Origin: Rhabdothermincola_A sp041688815
Lineage (GTDB): Bacteria > Actinomycetota > Acidimicrobiia > Acidimicrobiales > Acidimicrobilacustridaceae
DNA length: 64,000 nt
Direction: 5' to 3'
NCBI GenBank assembly: GCA_041688815.1
Contig: JBDNHK010000005.1
Coordinates: 1 to 64,000, forward strand
Shown piece after piece: positions 15,936 to 24,651 of the stretch. A program made the translations under genes and the position numbers. Under the pieces are notes generated by a model, which did no database searches, was not told the DNA's origin, and saw nothing but the letters and a program-made list of their open reading frames with translations. The stretch's first letter is position 1; the number at the start of each line of letters is the position of its first letter.

Positions 15936-16729
15936 GGCTGCCTCGGCGCCATGGGCGGGCCGGCGAAGCGGTCGTTGAGTCGACGCATCCCTTCGAGCCA
16001 GCGTTCGCGGTCGGTGGCTCGGCGCCGTTCGTACTCGGCCACGTCGGCGTGGGGCAGGATCAAGAAGCGCTCATCGCGGATGCCGGCGATGGCGGCAATC
16101 GCGACCTCGTCGGCCGACATGACCCCGTCGAGCCCGGCCACGCCGCCGTCGTCGTGCCCGCCGAGCATGGCCGTGGCCACCGCCTGGGGGCACAGGGCCG
16201 AGACCTTCAACCCGGCGTGGCCGTAGGTGATGGTGAGCCACTCGGCCAGGGCCACCGCGGCGTGCTTCGACACCGAGTAGGGAGCGGAGCCGACCTGGGT
16301 GAGCAGCCCGGCCGCCGAGGCGGTGTTGAGCAGGTAGCCGCCGCCCCGTTCGAGCATGCGCGGCACCAGCGCCCGGGCCGCCCACAGGTGGGCCATGACG
16401 TTGATGTCCATCACCCGCCGCCACTCGTCGTCGGGGAGCTCGACGCCGCCGATGCTCAGCACCCCGGCGTTGGAGCAGAAGAGATCGATGGGGCCATGCT
16501 CGGCCTCCACGGTGTCGACGACTCGGGTGACCTCGGATTCGTCGGCCAGGTCGGCGGCGATCGCCGTGCCCCGGTGGCCGAGTTCGGCGGCGACGGCGAC
16601 GGCCCCGGGGCCGTCACGGTCGACGACGACCACCGTCCGTGCCCCCTCGGTGGCTGCGGCGCGAGCCAGTGACCGTCCGATGCCCGAGGCCCCCCCGGTG
16701 ACGACGACGAGGCGATCAGCCAGCTCCAT
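15932..16729 (-). CDS. SDR family oxidoreductase
   Basis: A 265-residue classical short-chain dehydrogenase. It has the N-terminal VTGGASGIGRSLA dinucleotide motif, CSNAGVLS (NAG motif), and the catalytic Ser with YSVSK near residues 150-160. An NAD(P)-dependent alcohol or ketone conversion is expected; the substrate is unknown. ATG 16729 is supported by TAGAGT 6 nt upstream. It leads a two-gene unit with the small protein downstream. Confidence 0.9.
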   Translation of the reverse strand: MELADRLVVVTGGASGIGRSLARAAATEGARTVVVVDRDGPGAVAVAAELGHRGTAIAADLADESEVTRVVDTVEAEHGPIDLFCSNAGVLSIGGVELPDDEWRRVMDINVMAHLWAARALVPRMLERGGGYLLNTASAAGLLTQVGSAPYSVSKHAAVALAEWLTITYGHAGLKVSALCPQAVATAMLGGHDDGGVAGLDGVMSADEVAIAAIAGIRDERFLILPHADVAEYERRRATDRERWLEGMRRLNDRFAGPPMAPRQP

Positions 16730-16735
16730 GACCGG

Positions 16736-16741
16736 ACTCTA
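16736..16741 (-). promoter_or_regulatory. Candidate leaderless -10 of SDR gene (TAGAGT)
   Basis: TAGAGT followed by 6 nt and ATG 16729, with no Shine-Dalgarno. Confidence 0.5.
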
Positions 16742-16792
16742 CGACGGCCTCGCGACAGCCGAGGACGGCCGCGAAGAACGCGCCGCCCGGCT

Positions 16793-17785
16793 TCAGAGCC
16801 CGAGACCGGCGGCGGCTTCCATGGTGGAGCGGACGGTACCCATCCGGTCGGTACCCCAAGGCAGCGGCATCACCACGGGTACCTGCACACCTGCGTCGAC
16901 GTAGGCCTGCACGGTGGCGTGGACGTGGGCGGCGTCGCCCATCACGTCGATGGCGTCGACCATCCGATCCGAGACGGCCGCCACCGCCCCTTCTCGATCC
17001 CGCGCCGCGTGGTGCTCGCGGATGGTGGCCACTTCGTCGGCGAAGCCGGCGCGCTCGAAGTTGCGAGCGTAGGAATCCACCACCGCGTAGGAGAACAGGT
17101 CGCGGCGGGCCAGCTCCACCCCCTCCTCGCGCTCGCACACCCCGACGTGCACATAGGCGTAGATGGTGGCGTCGCCGCCGGCGCGCACCTGCTCCACCGA
17201 CCAGGGCACGTGCGACGCCGGGAGGTAGTTGAGCAGCACGCCGTCCGCCAACTCGCCGGCCAGGCGCAACATGGCGGGGTTCAGCGCCGCCACCACGATC
17301 TTCGGGCGACGCGCGCCGAGGCGCACCCCGAGGCGGAACTTGCGCACTTGGTAGAAGTCGCCGGCAAAGGTGACGGACTCGCCGCTCAGGCACTCGCGCA
17401 TCAGCGTGACGTACTCACGAACCTGGGCCAAGGGTCGGTCGCCGTACTCGGCGCCGTGCCATTGCTCGGTCACGACGGGCGACGATATCCCGATCCCGAG
17501 CAGGATCTCCCGTTCGGGATGCAGTGTCTGGAGCGTCGCGCCGGCCATCGCCACCACGCCGGGGCTGCGGAGTTGGAGGGCGATCACCCCGGTGCCGAGA
17601 TCGAGGTCCGGGTTGGCGGCACCGGCGGCGGCCAGGGTCACGAACGCCTCGGGTCCGGTCGTCTCTGCGGTCCAGAACGACGAATAGCCGAGTTCCCCCG
17701 CCCAGGTCGCGGCGGTGACGGCGTGGTCGAGTCCGAGGTTCATGAAGCTGGCGAACGTGACCCCGAGGTTCGATGGCGTCGTCAT
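16793..17785 (-). CDS. LLM-class F420-dependent oxidoreductase
   Basis: A 330-residue luciferase-like monooxygenase-family protein. GYSSFWTAETTGPEAF in the first barrel repeat and EILLGIGISSPVVTEQWHG place it in the same F420-type branch as the protein at 14.6 kb. Function: flavin-type redox step on an unidentified substrate. ATG 17785 follows TAGCTT by 7 nt. It lies downstream of the kinase-like gene on the same strand but appears to have its own promoter. Confidence 0.85.
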   Translation of the reverse strand: MTTPSNLGVTFASFMNLGLDHAVTAATWAGELGYSSFWTAETTGPEAFVTLAAAGAANPDLDLGTGVIALQLRSPGVVAMAGATLQTLHPEREILLGIGISSPVVTEQWHGAEYGDRPLAQVREYVTLMRECLSGESVTFAGDFYQVRKFRLGVRLGARRPKIVVAALNPAMLRLAGELADGVLLNYLPASHVPWSVEQVRAGGDATIYAYVHVGVCEREEGVELARRDLFSYAVVDSYARNFERAGFADEVATIREHHAARDREGAVAAVSDRMVDAIDVMGDAAHVHATVQAYVDAGVQVPVVMPLPWGTDRMGTVRSTMEAAAGLGL

Positions 17786-17792
17786 CGACGTG

Positions 17793-17798
17793 AAGCTA
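17793..17798 (-). promoter_or_regulatory. Candidate leaderless -10 (TAGCTT)
   Basis: TAGCTT lies 7 nt before the LLM oxidoreductase ATG at 17785. Confidence 0.48.
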
Positions 17799-17832
17799 TC
17801 GGTCGGCTGCGGTGCGAGCCGCCGCCTCGGCG

Positions 17833-19097
17833 CTACCAGAGACCGGAACGGGTGAGCACGTACGACTCACCCGTTCGGCGCTCACCCACCCAGCTCACCT
17901 GGGCCACGAGATCGCGATTCGTGTTGCCGAAGCAGTCGGGCTGGTCGAGGGCCAGGGTGGCTTTCACGGCGTCGGTGCTCACGACGGTGCCCAGCACCTC
18001 GCCGTCGCTCAGCACGTCCAGCCGCATCGTGGTGCCGGCCGGAGCGGTGAGGTCGACCTTCAGGACGTTGTCGCAGAAGAGGTTCAGGGAGTGGTCGACA
18101 CGGAACGGGTAGCGGTCGACGGCGTCGGAGGGCACGAGGTTGGCCACGATTCGCTCGCCGAGTACCTGCCCGGCCGCGCCATCGGACTCCACCTCGCACC
18201 CGGTGGCCGGGTCGGCGTCGTAGTCGGCCCGGCCCGGCCGGCATCGATGCGGGTCCCCCCGGGGCCCACGTGGTCGGGGGTCAAGGTGACGTGGGGGTCG
18301 GGCCGGCGCAGGCCGCGTCCCGGCGCTCGTTGCGTCGCCGCCACCGCGGCACTCGGGCGGCGCTGCGGGGAACGGGCCAGTGTCGGGGCCAGCCGTCGGC
18401 GTACCGACCGGTCGAGGTCCGACGGCAGGGCGGCGAGGCGCCCGCGTCCGGCCCGCTGCAACACCACGGCCGGTTCGCCCCTCCCGTACGGTGGTTGTCC
18501 GGTTGCCCCGTACAGCAATGTGGCGGCGAGGGAGAACACGTCTGATGCCGGCCCGACGACCTCCCCTCGGGCCTGCTCCGGGGCCATGAACTCGGGGGTG
18601 CCGATCACGGCCCCGGTGGCCGTGAGCCCCCCCGTGGAGTCCCGCATGGTGGCCACCCCGAAGTCGGCCAGGAACGGCGTGCCGTGCTTGTCGAAGAGGA
18701 CATTGGCGGGCTTGATGTTGCGATGGACGATGCCTCGTCGGTGGGCGGCGGTGAGTGCGGCGAAGAGCGCGTCGGCGAGCGCATGGACCTGTCCGGCGGA
18801 CAGGGGGCCGTGGTGGTGGACCTGATCGGCCAGGGTGCCACCGGCCAGATAGGGCAGCACCAGCACGATGTCGTCACCGTCGTCGAGCACCTCGAGCAGG
18901 GGCACGATGTTGGGGTGGTCGAGGTGGGCCAGTGCATCCGCCTCGCGACGGATCCGCTGCCGGGCGCGGTGCATCTCGTACGCGCTGCCGTGCAGCAGAA
19001 GACGTTTGCAGGCCACTGATCGACCCTGCTCGTCGACCGCCAGGTCGACCACGCCCATTCCGCCCCGGCCGAGACGGCGCTGCACCAGGTAGCTCAC
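17833..19097 (-). pseudogene. Ser/Thr pseudokinase with C-terminal beta domain, frameshifted
   Basis: The N-terminal 262 residues form a Hanks-type kinase domain: GRGGMGVV loop, Lys31 in ACKRL, DFG at 145-147, and the APEQ motif. The catalytic loop reads HRNIKPAN, so the proton-acceptor Asp of HRD is Asn127; the AAC codon is clear. Phosphotransfer is therefore expected to be lost or weak. After residue 289 the frame breaks at a duplicated GGCCC on the plus strand (18226-18235). Removing one copy joins the domain to a C-terminal segment (DYDADPATGCE ... SYVLTRSGLW) that resembles a secreted PPC-like beta domain with paired cysteines. The restored product is 419 residues. I see no membrane helix between the domains, which is unusual for this architecture. 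Start is GTG 19097. Confidence 0.72.
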
Positions 19098-19340
19098 GAC
19101 CCGCTGAGCCCAGGGGGGCTTCTCGGCATCGCCACGTCACTGGGCGGACTGGTCCCTCCAGAAAAGAACGGCCCCGAAACCCGGGTGTCACACGTCTCCG
19201 CCTACGATGCCAACTACCTCGAAGGTGTCGGCGTCACTGCGGTGGCCTCACCCCACTGGTTGAGGCGCAATCCCCGTCACCCACCTCGGGTCCACCCCCA
19301 GGCCCGATCGCCGGCCCCGCTGGCACCGACAGGAGCGAAC

Positions 19341-19511
19341 ATGACCGAGACCCACGAGCAGGAGAGCATTCTCGAAGCGCTGTCGATCATCGATCGGGCC
19401 CTCGGTGAGATGCTCAATCGCGAGCTCGTGAGCACCGACGAGGTCTCCAACCTGCTGCTCGACGTTCGGTCCCTGCTCACCAGCGAGGCCTCGGCGCTGG
19501 CCCAGAACTGA
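19341..19511 (+). CDS. Small acidic hypothetical protein
   Basis: A 56-residue acidic, mainly helical protein (SIIDRALGEMLNRELVSTDE, then VSNLLLDVRSLL). AGGAG 6 nt before ATG 19341 is a strong ribosome site and supports it. No family recognised. The 243-base upstream region, divergent from the kinase-like gene, contains a TACGAT hexamer near 19203 that could be a distant -10, and otherwise nothing I can name. Confidence 0.62.
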   Translation: MTETHEQESILEALSIIDRALGEMLNRELVSTDEVSNLLLDVRSLLTSEASALAQN

Positions 19512-19538
19512 GCCCGGCCCGGCCGAGACACGGTCGGT

Positions 19539-20921
19539 TCATGTCGCGGCTTCGAACAACTCGGCGAAGGCCTCTTCCATGAGGACGATCAGCCGTTCGG
19601 GATCGGAGACGGCTCCGGCATCGGAGTGCACGCCCATGTGGCAGACACCGTTGTAGGACAGAAGCGTCACGTTCAGAGCGGTGGCCGTGAGGGGGCCGAG
19701 CGGGTAGTCGGCGACGACGCGTGCGCCGGCCAGCCAGAGGGGGACACCGGCGCCGCGAACATTGGAGGCGGCGAAGTCGACGGCTCGCGCCTGGTCACGG
19801 ATGATCCGGGTCACGAGGGGCGTCGGTAGCCAGTTGGCCACCATCGCCATCTGGTCGACCACTCCGAAAGCGGGCTCGTGCTTGGCCGGTTCCAGTAGGT
19901 CATGGAGAGCGTGGAAGCGCCGGACGGGGTCGGGTTCGTCGATCGGCACCACCACCCGCGCCGGGACGAACGCGTTGCCGCCGGACACGCCCCGCCCACG
20001 GGTGCTCACCGGCATCGCCATCCGGAGCGCCGGCGTGGGGAGGTCGGCCTCTCGGTGCAGAGCGCCGATGGCTCCGGTGAGGGCGGTCACGAACGCGTCG
20101 TTGACACTCCCGTCGAGGGCGTGGGCCGTGGCCTGCAGCGACGCCAGGGGAACATCGACCGTGTCGAGCCGGCGCCGCAACGTGCGGTTGGCCCACAGCG
20201 GGGAGCGGGCGCGGTCGTCGCTGGTGAACTGATCGATCATCGACCGGGCCGTGCCCACCCCGGTGCCGATCGAGTTGGGGAGATCCCACGGATGGGCGGC
20301 CAGGTTGGCCACCTCCGACCAGGCCGAGTGACCGACCCGACCGGCGCGGCGAAGGGCGCGGTCGGCGATGCTCGACACGAGGCCGATGGGGTTCGGGGGG
20401 CCCGATGCCACCCCGGCCGAGGCGAACGACTCGTCGAGCACGGGCAACGACGGGGTGAGATCGAGGATCTCCTCCGCCGCTCTGAGGCCACCTTCGCCGT
20501 CGGTGACGGCGTGGTGGATGCGTTGGACGAGCGCGCCACCTCCGTCGTCGAGACCCTCGACCACCACGAACTCCCACGGCGAGCGGCTCTCGTCGAAGGG
20601 TTCCTGCACGAGTCGCACCGCGGTGTCGTAGAGCTGACGGCGGTTCCCGGGGCGGGGCAGGCGGATGGTTCGGAGGTGGCCGTCGATGTCGAAGTCGGGA
20701 TCGTCGCACCACATGGGGACGGTCAGTTGTCCCACCGGTTCCACCACTCGTTGGCCGAACCGTGGATTGCGCTGCACCATGCGTTGCAGTCGTTGCCGAA
20801 GGTGGGCGGTAACCGGCGCCGAGTCGAGCAGGGTGAGGCTGCCGAACGTGGGGTCGAGGAAGGGATCGCGACCGACACGCCACATCAGGGCCTCGACCTC
20901 GCTCATCCACCCGGTGGTCAT
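19539..20921 (-). CDS. WS/DGAT-family O-acyltransferase
   Basis: A 460-residue wax ester synthase/diacylglycerol acyltransferase family protein. The catalytic HHAVTDG motif is at residues 136-142, and the family's C-terminal motifs NDAFVTALTGA and ASNVRGAGVPLWLAGARV are present. Such enzymes transfer acyl-CoA to diacylglycerol or long alcohols, making storage lipid at the membrane surface. GAGGGGG before ATG 20921 supports the start. It ends 27 bases from the convergent small acidic gene. Confidence 0.92.
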   Translation of the reverse strand: MTTGWMSEVEALMWRVGRDPFLDPTFGSLTLLDSAPVTAHLRQRLQRMVQRNPRFGQRVVEPVGQLTVPMWCDDPDFDIDGHLRTIRLPRPGNRRQLYDTAVRLVQEPFDESRSPWEFVVVEGLDDGGGALVQRIHHAVTDGEGGLRAAEEILDLTPSLPVLDESFASAGVASGPPNPIGLVSSIADRALRRAGRVGHSAWSEVANLAAHPWDLPNSIGTGVGTARSMIDQFTSDDRARSPLWANRTLRRRLDTVDVPLASLQATAHALDGSVNDAFVTALTGAIGALHREADLPTPALRMAMPVSTRGRGVSGGNAFVPARVVVPIDEPDPVRRFHALHDLLEPAKHEPAFGVVDQMAMVANWLPTPLVTRIIRDQARAVDFAASNVRGAGVPLWLAGARVVADYPLGPLTATALNVTLLSYNGVCHMGVHSDAGAVSDPERLIVLMEEAFAELFEAAT

Positions 20922-20965
20922 CGCACCCCCTCGTCAGCGCGGCAGAATCGGCTGTCGGCGTGACG

Positions 20966-21565
20966 CTATCGGTCGAGACTCGTGTGCTTGAACTCGTTGA
21001 GCGACGGCCATCCGACCAGGAGGTCGACGCACCGCTCGACGTTGCGGCGGGCGTCAGCCGCATCGACGGGCAGATGCATCAGACGTACGAAAGCGGCGCG
21101 ACCCTCGGCCATGAAGGTCGGGACGCCCCACACGTCGAGGTCGACGCCTGCCGCCTCGTGCTCCTCGCGTACCGTCGCCAGCGGTCGGCCCGTGGCGATC
21201 TCCTCGAAGACCGGGTCGGGGTCGGCCCCACCGGTGACGAGCAGGTCCCTCAGCACGTTGGGGTCGCGCAGCTGGGCCCCATCGGCGTGGCGGGCCTCGA
21301 ACAGAGTTCGGTGGACGTTCAGGAACTGCTCGGGCTGATGATCGCGGACGACCACGGCGGCCTGTAGGGCGAGGAGTCCGGTGTCGTCGTGCGGGCGGTC
21401 CCAGATCGGCGACTGCCCCGGCTCGACGTGTACCTGCCCGAGGCTGAAAGGCACGAAGGTGACGTGCCAGTCGGCGCCGTCGAGCAGCCCGTCGATCACG
21501 TGGCGATGCACGATCCGGGCGAATGGGCAGCGGTAGTCCCAGGTGACGGAAAAAGTGAGAGGCAC
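20966..21565 (-). CDS. DsbA-like thioredoxin-fold protein with one active-site Cys
   Basis: A 199-residue DsbA/FrnE-like protein: strand-1 motif TWDYRCPFAR with Cys13, a helical insert, and the cis-Pro loop WGVPTF. The usual CxxC is CPFA, so only one thiol remains. It has no signal peptide and is likely cytoplasmic. A mycothiol-dependent or monothiol disulfide role is possible; glutathione-S-transferase-kappa-like isomerase activity is the alternative. GTG 21565 has no clear ribosome site. It is on the same strand as the WS/DGAT gene, 44 bases upstream of it. Confidence 0.78.
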   Translation of the reverse strand: MPLTFSVTWDYRCPFARIVHRHVIDGLLDGADWHVTFVPFSLGQVHVEPGQSPIWDRPHDDTGLLALQAAVVVRDHQPEQFLNVHRTLFEARHADGAQLRDPNVLRDLLVTGGADPDPVFEEIATGRPLATVREEHEAAGVDLDVWGVPTFMAEGRAAFVRLMHLPVDAADARRNVERCVDLLVGWPSLNEFKHTSLDR

Positions 21566-21620
21566 GCCGTCACGAACCGCAGGTGGCGATGGTGTATTCC
21601 ACCCGACGATCGGGAGTGGC

Positions 21621-22367
21621 TCAGCGATTGCGGTGCATTGGCCAGAGCCTGCGGGCCACCAGCCCCAGGGTGGTGCCCACGACGACGCCGCCGACCACGT
21701 CGGAGGCGTGGTGGATCCGCACGTGGACCCTGCTGGCGGCGATGAGGCCGGCGAGACCGAAGTACAAAGGCCTCACCGCCGGCCGGCAGTGTTGGGTGAG
21801 CAGCAGCGACGCCAGCATGGCGGTGCTGGCGTGCCCGCTCGGGAACGAGGTCGTGAGGGGGATTCGGATGTGGTACGGCCGGGGTTGTTGGGCGACCGGA
21901 CGTTCGCGCTTGAACTGGCTCTTGATCAGGCCGTTGAGGAGCACCGATTCGACACCGAGGGCCGTGGCCAGCCTCCAGGCGGCGGTGGCATCGTCGTCGG
22001 AGCGCAGGCCCTTGGTGAAGCCGATGAGCATCCAGATGAGGCCGAAGTCGCCGAGCTCGGTGAGCGAGTAGAGCACCCGATCGGCCGGCTCGGAGCCGCG
22101 GATGCGATCGAAGGCGCGGTCGACGGCGTCGTCGAAGCGGTGCACGACGGTGCGGCGGCTGGGAGGGTCGATGGCGTGGAGGGGGAGTGGGAGCCCTGGG
22201 TGGGTCTCGGCCAGTCGTTCGAGCCCGGCGTCGATGAGGTTCTGGGCGGGGAGGGGAACGGGGCGAGGGCCGGCGTTCGCTTCAGGCGGTGCTGGTTCGG
22301 CGTCACCGTCGAGCTCGTTCGCCGGGGCGACGGGTCGGTGCGGGGGAACGAGGTCGGGGCTGGTCAC
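21621..22367 (-). CDS. PAP2-family phosphatase
   Basis: A 248-residue membrane phosphatase with the three PAP2 signature blocks: KSQFKRERP, SFPSGHAS and SRVHVRIHHASDVVGG, spread over membrane helices in the C-terminal half. The N-terminal 60 residues are Pro-rich and probably disordered. It should dephosphorylate lipid phosphates such as phosphatidate or undecaprenyl pyrophosphate. GTG 22367 overlaps the stop of the upstream nuclease gene by 4 nt (GTGA), which fixes the start; a longer Arg-rich extension belongs to the shadow frame. Confidence 0.85.
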   Translation of the reverse strand: MTSPDLVPPHRPVAPANELDGDAEPAPPEANAGPRPVPLPAQNLIDAGLERLAETHPGLPLPLHAIDPPSRRTVVHRFDDAVDRAFDRIRGSEPADRVLYSLTELGDFGLIWMLIGFTKGLRSDDDATAAWRLATALGVESVLLNGLIKSQFKRERPVAQQPRPYHIRIPLTTSFPSGHASTAMLASLLLTQHCRPAVRPLYFGLAGLIAASRVHVRIHHASDVVGGVVVGTTLGLVARRLWPMHRNR

Positions 22368-23242
22368 CGGGGGGATACTACGGCGACGACTTCGGCCCGA
22401 CCCCCGGTGGCCGCCACTGCGGCCAGCGTCGCGTCGGCCCGCCGGTCGGCGGCCACTCGCCGTGCTTCGTCGGGATCGCCGCCGAAGGCGGGGCAATAGG
22501 CCTGATAGGCGCAGTAGTCACACAGGCGGGAGGTGCGGGGGCGGAAGTCGTCTCGTTCGCAGGCCCGTTCGATGGCTGACCAGATGGCGCGGACCTTGCG
22601 CTCGAGAGCCCGGATCGACTGATCGGTGGGGACGGTGATGATGGCCACCGGGTCGGTGAGGTAGAGCAGCTGCACCCGAGCGGGCCGTCGGCCGAGCACC
22701 CGCTCGCACAGGAAGGCGTAGAAGTGCACCCCGTTCAGCCTCGACTGCTCGTAGTTCTGGCCCGGAGCGCGCCCGGTCTTGTAGTCGGTGACGACCAGCT
22801 CACCGTCGCCGTCGATATCGAGCCGGTCGATGATGCCGCGCAGACGGAGCCCGTCGAGTTCGACCTCGAGCTTCAGCTCGAGGCCGATGGGGGTGATCGA
22901 CGATGGATCCTCGAGGGCGAAGTAGTGCTCGACCAACACGTTGGCGTCGTGGGCCATGGCGGCGAAACCGTCGGTGTCGAGGTCGAGGGTGAGAAACTCG
23001 GGGTCGGCGTGGAGAGCGGTGAGGGCTTCGGCGAGGCACTGCGACGCGGCCTCGGGAGTGCGGTCGGCGGGGGCAAGGAGCATCAGGCGTTCGAGGGCGG
23101 CGTGCACGAGGGTGCCCTTGACCATGGCCACCGTGGGTGGGTCGGGGAGGCGGTCGATGGCGGAGAAGCGGAAGGCCAGGGCGCACTCGCTGAACGACGA
23201 GACCTTCGATGGCGACAACGACGACGGCAGTTCGAGGCCCAT
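22364..23242 (-). CDS. PD-(D/E)XK nuclease of RecB/AddB type with Fe-S cluster
   Basis: A 292-residue stand-alone RecB-family exonuclease. It starts with the family motif LSPSKVSSFSECALAFRF, carries the active site RGIIDRLDID ... LVVTDYKTG, and ends with CDYCAYQAYC. Cys20, Cys241, Cys244 and Cys250 match the four-cysteine 4Fe-4S staple of AddB-like nucleases. It likely trims DNA ends in repair. ATG 23242 follows TACCCT by 6 nt. It is coupled to the PAP2 gene, with no obvious functional link. Confidence 0.88.
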   Translation of the reverse strand: MGLELPSSLSPSKVSSFSECALAFRFSAIDRLPDPPTVAMVKGTLVHAALERLMLLAPADRTPEAASQCLAEALTALHADPEFLTLDLDTDGFAAMAHDANVLVEHYFALEDPSSITPIGLELKLEVELDGLRLRGIIDRLDIDGDGELVVTDYKTGRAPGQNYEQSRLNGVHFYAFLCERVLGRRPARVQLLYLTDPVAIITVPTDQSIRALERKVRAIWSAIERACERDDFRPRTSRLCDYCAYQAYCPAFGGDPDEARRVAADRRADATLAAVAATGGRAEVVAVVSPR

Positions 23243-23248
23243 CTCGCC

Positions 23249-23254
23249 AGGGTA
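23249..23254 (-). promoter_or_regulatory. Candidate leaderless -10 (TACCCT)
   Basis: TACCCT followed by 6 nt and ATG 23242 of the Fe-S nuclease gene. Confidence 0.48.
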
Positions 23255-23296
23255 GGCACCCGGTGCGACACCGCGGCGTCACGCCCCGAGAGTGCC

Positions 23297-24139
23297 TCAG
23301 AGGCCGGCGAAGGCCTGGCGGATCCCGCGCGCGACTGACGGGGGGTCCTCCATGGGTCCGAAGTGGCCCAGGTCGCCGAAGTCCTGACGGTGGCCCTGAG
23401 GGAGTCCGGCCACGATGGCGTCCGCGAAGGTGGTGGGGCCGAAGGTCGAGGAGTGGCCCACCGCGACCGTCACGGGGCAGAGCACTTCGGCGAGGCCGAG
23501 CGACGCTCGATGGGTGGAGCCCATGGCGTAGACCCGGGCTTCGTGCTCGGGCCGGCACTTGAGCGTCACCGACCCGTCCGGCTGGTCCGAGAAGCCGTGG
23601 TCGACGTAGGCGCGTAGGGCCCCCGGGTCCAGGGCCGAGAAGGGTTGTTTGCCGGCGAAGTTCTCGAAGGCCTCGTCGCGGGATGCGAAAGTCGGGCGCC
23701 GGCGCCGGGCGCCCTCGGACAGAGGGTTCTCGGTGGAGGCCGCGTCGGTGATCATCGCGGGGGGCATGATCACCGGCTCGTACAGCCACAGTGCCTCGAA
23801 CGTCCCGGGCCGTCGCTCCTCGGCCAGCACCAGGGCCGCGCCCCCCTTGGAGTGCCCGACGCCGAACGGGCGGTCGAGTTCCAGTGCGTCGACCACCGCC
23901 AGGATGTCGTCGGCGAACGCCTCCCACTCGAGGCGGGCCCCATCTGTCAGCAGGGAGTCACCGTGCGCTCTCAGATCGATGCCCCAGCAGTGGAATCCCG
24001 TGAGGGCCGCGGCCAAGGGCTCCCACACCCGTCCGTGGAAGCCGGTGGCATGGGCCATCACGATCTCCGGGCCTCGGCCGCCGAGATCGTGGACGCTCAG
24101 GACGACGCCGTCGGAGGAGGGGATACGCACGGTCGCCAT
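23297..24139 (-). CDS. Alpha/beta hydrolase
   Basis: A 280-residue alpha/beta-hydrolase. The oxyanion region MAHATGFHGRVWEPLA, the nucleophile elbow GHSKGG with Ser, and the late His in GDLGHFGPMEDP fit a complete catalytic triad. It is an esterase, lipase or C-C hydrolase of unknown substrate, with no signal peptide. ATG 24139 is preferred over longer in-frame extensions because the first residues (MATVRIPSSDGVVLSV) match the family start. Divergent from the NTF2-like gene. Confidence 0.88.
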   Translation of the reverse strand: MATVRIPSSDGVVLSVHDLGGRGPEIVMAHATGFHGRVWEPLAAALTGFHCWGIDLRAHGDSLLTDGARLEWEAFADDILAVVDALELDRPFGVGHSKGGAALVLAEERRPGTFEALWLYEPVIMPPAMITDAASTENPLSEGARRRRPTFASRDEAFENFAGKQPFSALDPGALRAYVDHGFSDQPDGSVTLKCRPEHEARVYAMGSTHRASLGLAEVLCPVTVAVGHSSTFGPTTFADAIVAGLPQGHRQDFGDLGHFGPMEDPPSVARGIRQAFAGL

Positions 24140-24157
24140 CCTGGTCCGGTCGGCGGG

Positions 24158-24163
24158 TACGGT
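24158..24163 (+). promoter_or_regulatory. Candidate leaderless -10 (TACGGT)
   Basis: TACGGT followed by 6 nt and GTG 24170, which has no Shine-Dalgarno. Confidence 0.45.
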
Positions 24164-24169
24164 GCACGC

Positions 24170-24634
24170 GTGTCCCCCGACCCGGTTCCCGAGCGCACCG
24201 GGGACGACACTCACCACGGTGCCGAGGTCGGCGCGGTGCTCGAGGCCAACCGGGCCTTCTACGTCGCGTTCGAAGCTCGTGATCTCGATGCCATGTCCGA
24301 TCTCTGGATGCATGACGACCAGGTCACGTGCGTCCACCCGGGGTGGGTGACGCTCCGTGGTTGGGGTTCGGTGGCGGCGAGCTGGGCCGCTTTGTTCGGC
24401 GGACCGCAACACCTCCAGTTCATCGTCACCGACCTCCATGTCGTCGTGACGGGTGACCTGGCCCGGGTGACCTGCGACGAGAACCTGCTCGGCGACGACG
24501 GGGGAGCCACGGTGGCCGTCATCAACCTGTACTCCCGGACCTCCGACGGCCCATGGCTCATGGTCGCCCACCACGGGTCTCCGGTGATGGGTCGAGCCCG
24601 GGCCGCCGACGACGCCGGCCGGGACGGTTCCTGA
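24170..24634 (+). CDS. NTF2/SnoaL-like protein
   Basis: A 154-residue protein of the SnoaL-like branch of the NTF2 fold: a helix FYVAFEARDLDAMSDLW, then HDDQVTCVHPGWVTLRGW, and curved strands ending in WLMVAHHGSPV. Members range from isomerases to stress proteins, so no reaction can be named. GTG 24170 fits a leaderless promoter. It lies 17 bases before the permease gene, so the two probably form an operon. Confidence 0.78.
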   Translation: MSPDPVPERTGDDTHHGAEVGAVLEANRAFYVAFEARDLDAMSDLWMHDDQVTCVHPGWVTLRGWGSVAASWAALFGGPQHLQFIVTDLHVVVTGDLARVTCDENLLGDDGGATVAVINLYSRTSDGPWLMVAHHGSPVMGRARAADDAGRDGS

Positions 24635-24651
24635 CCGATCGAGGAGAGTTC

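Noticed and set aside
19098..19340. Possible structured RNA upstream of the 56-residue gene
   Set aside because: Only a weak 5-bp stem (CCTCA/TGAGG) was seen; no known riboswitch core recognised.
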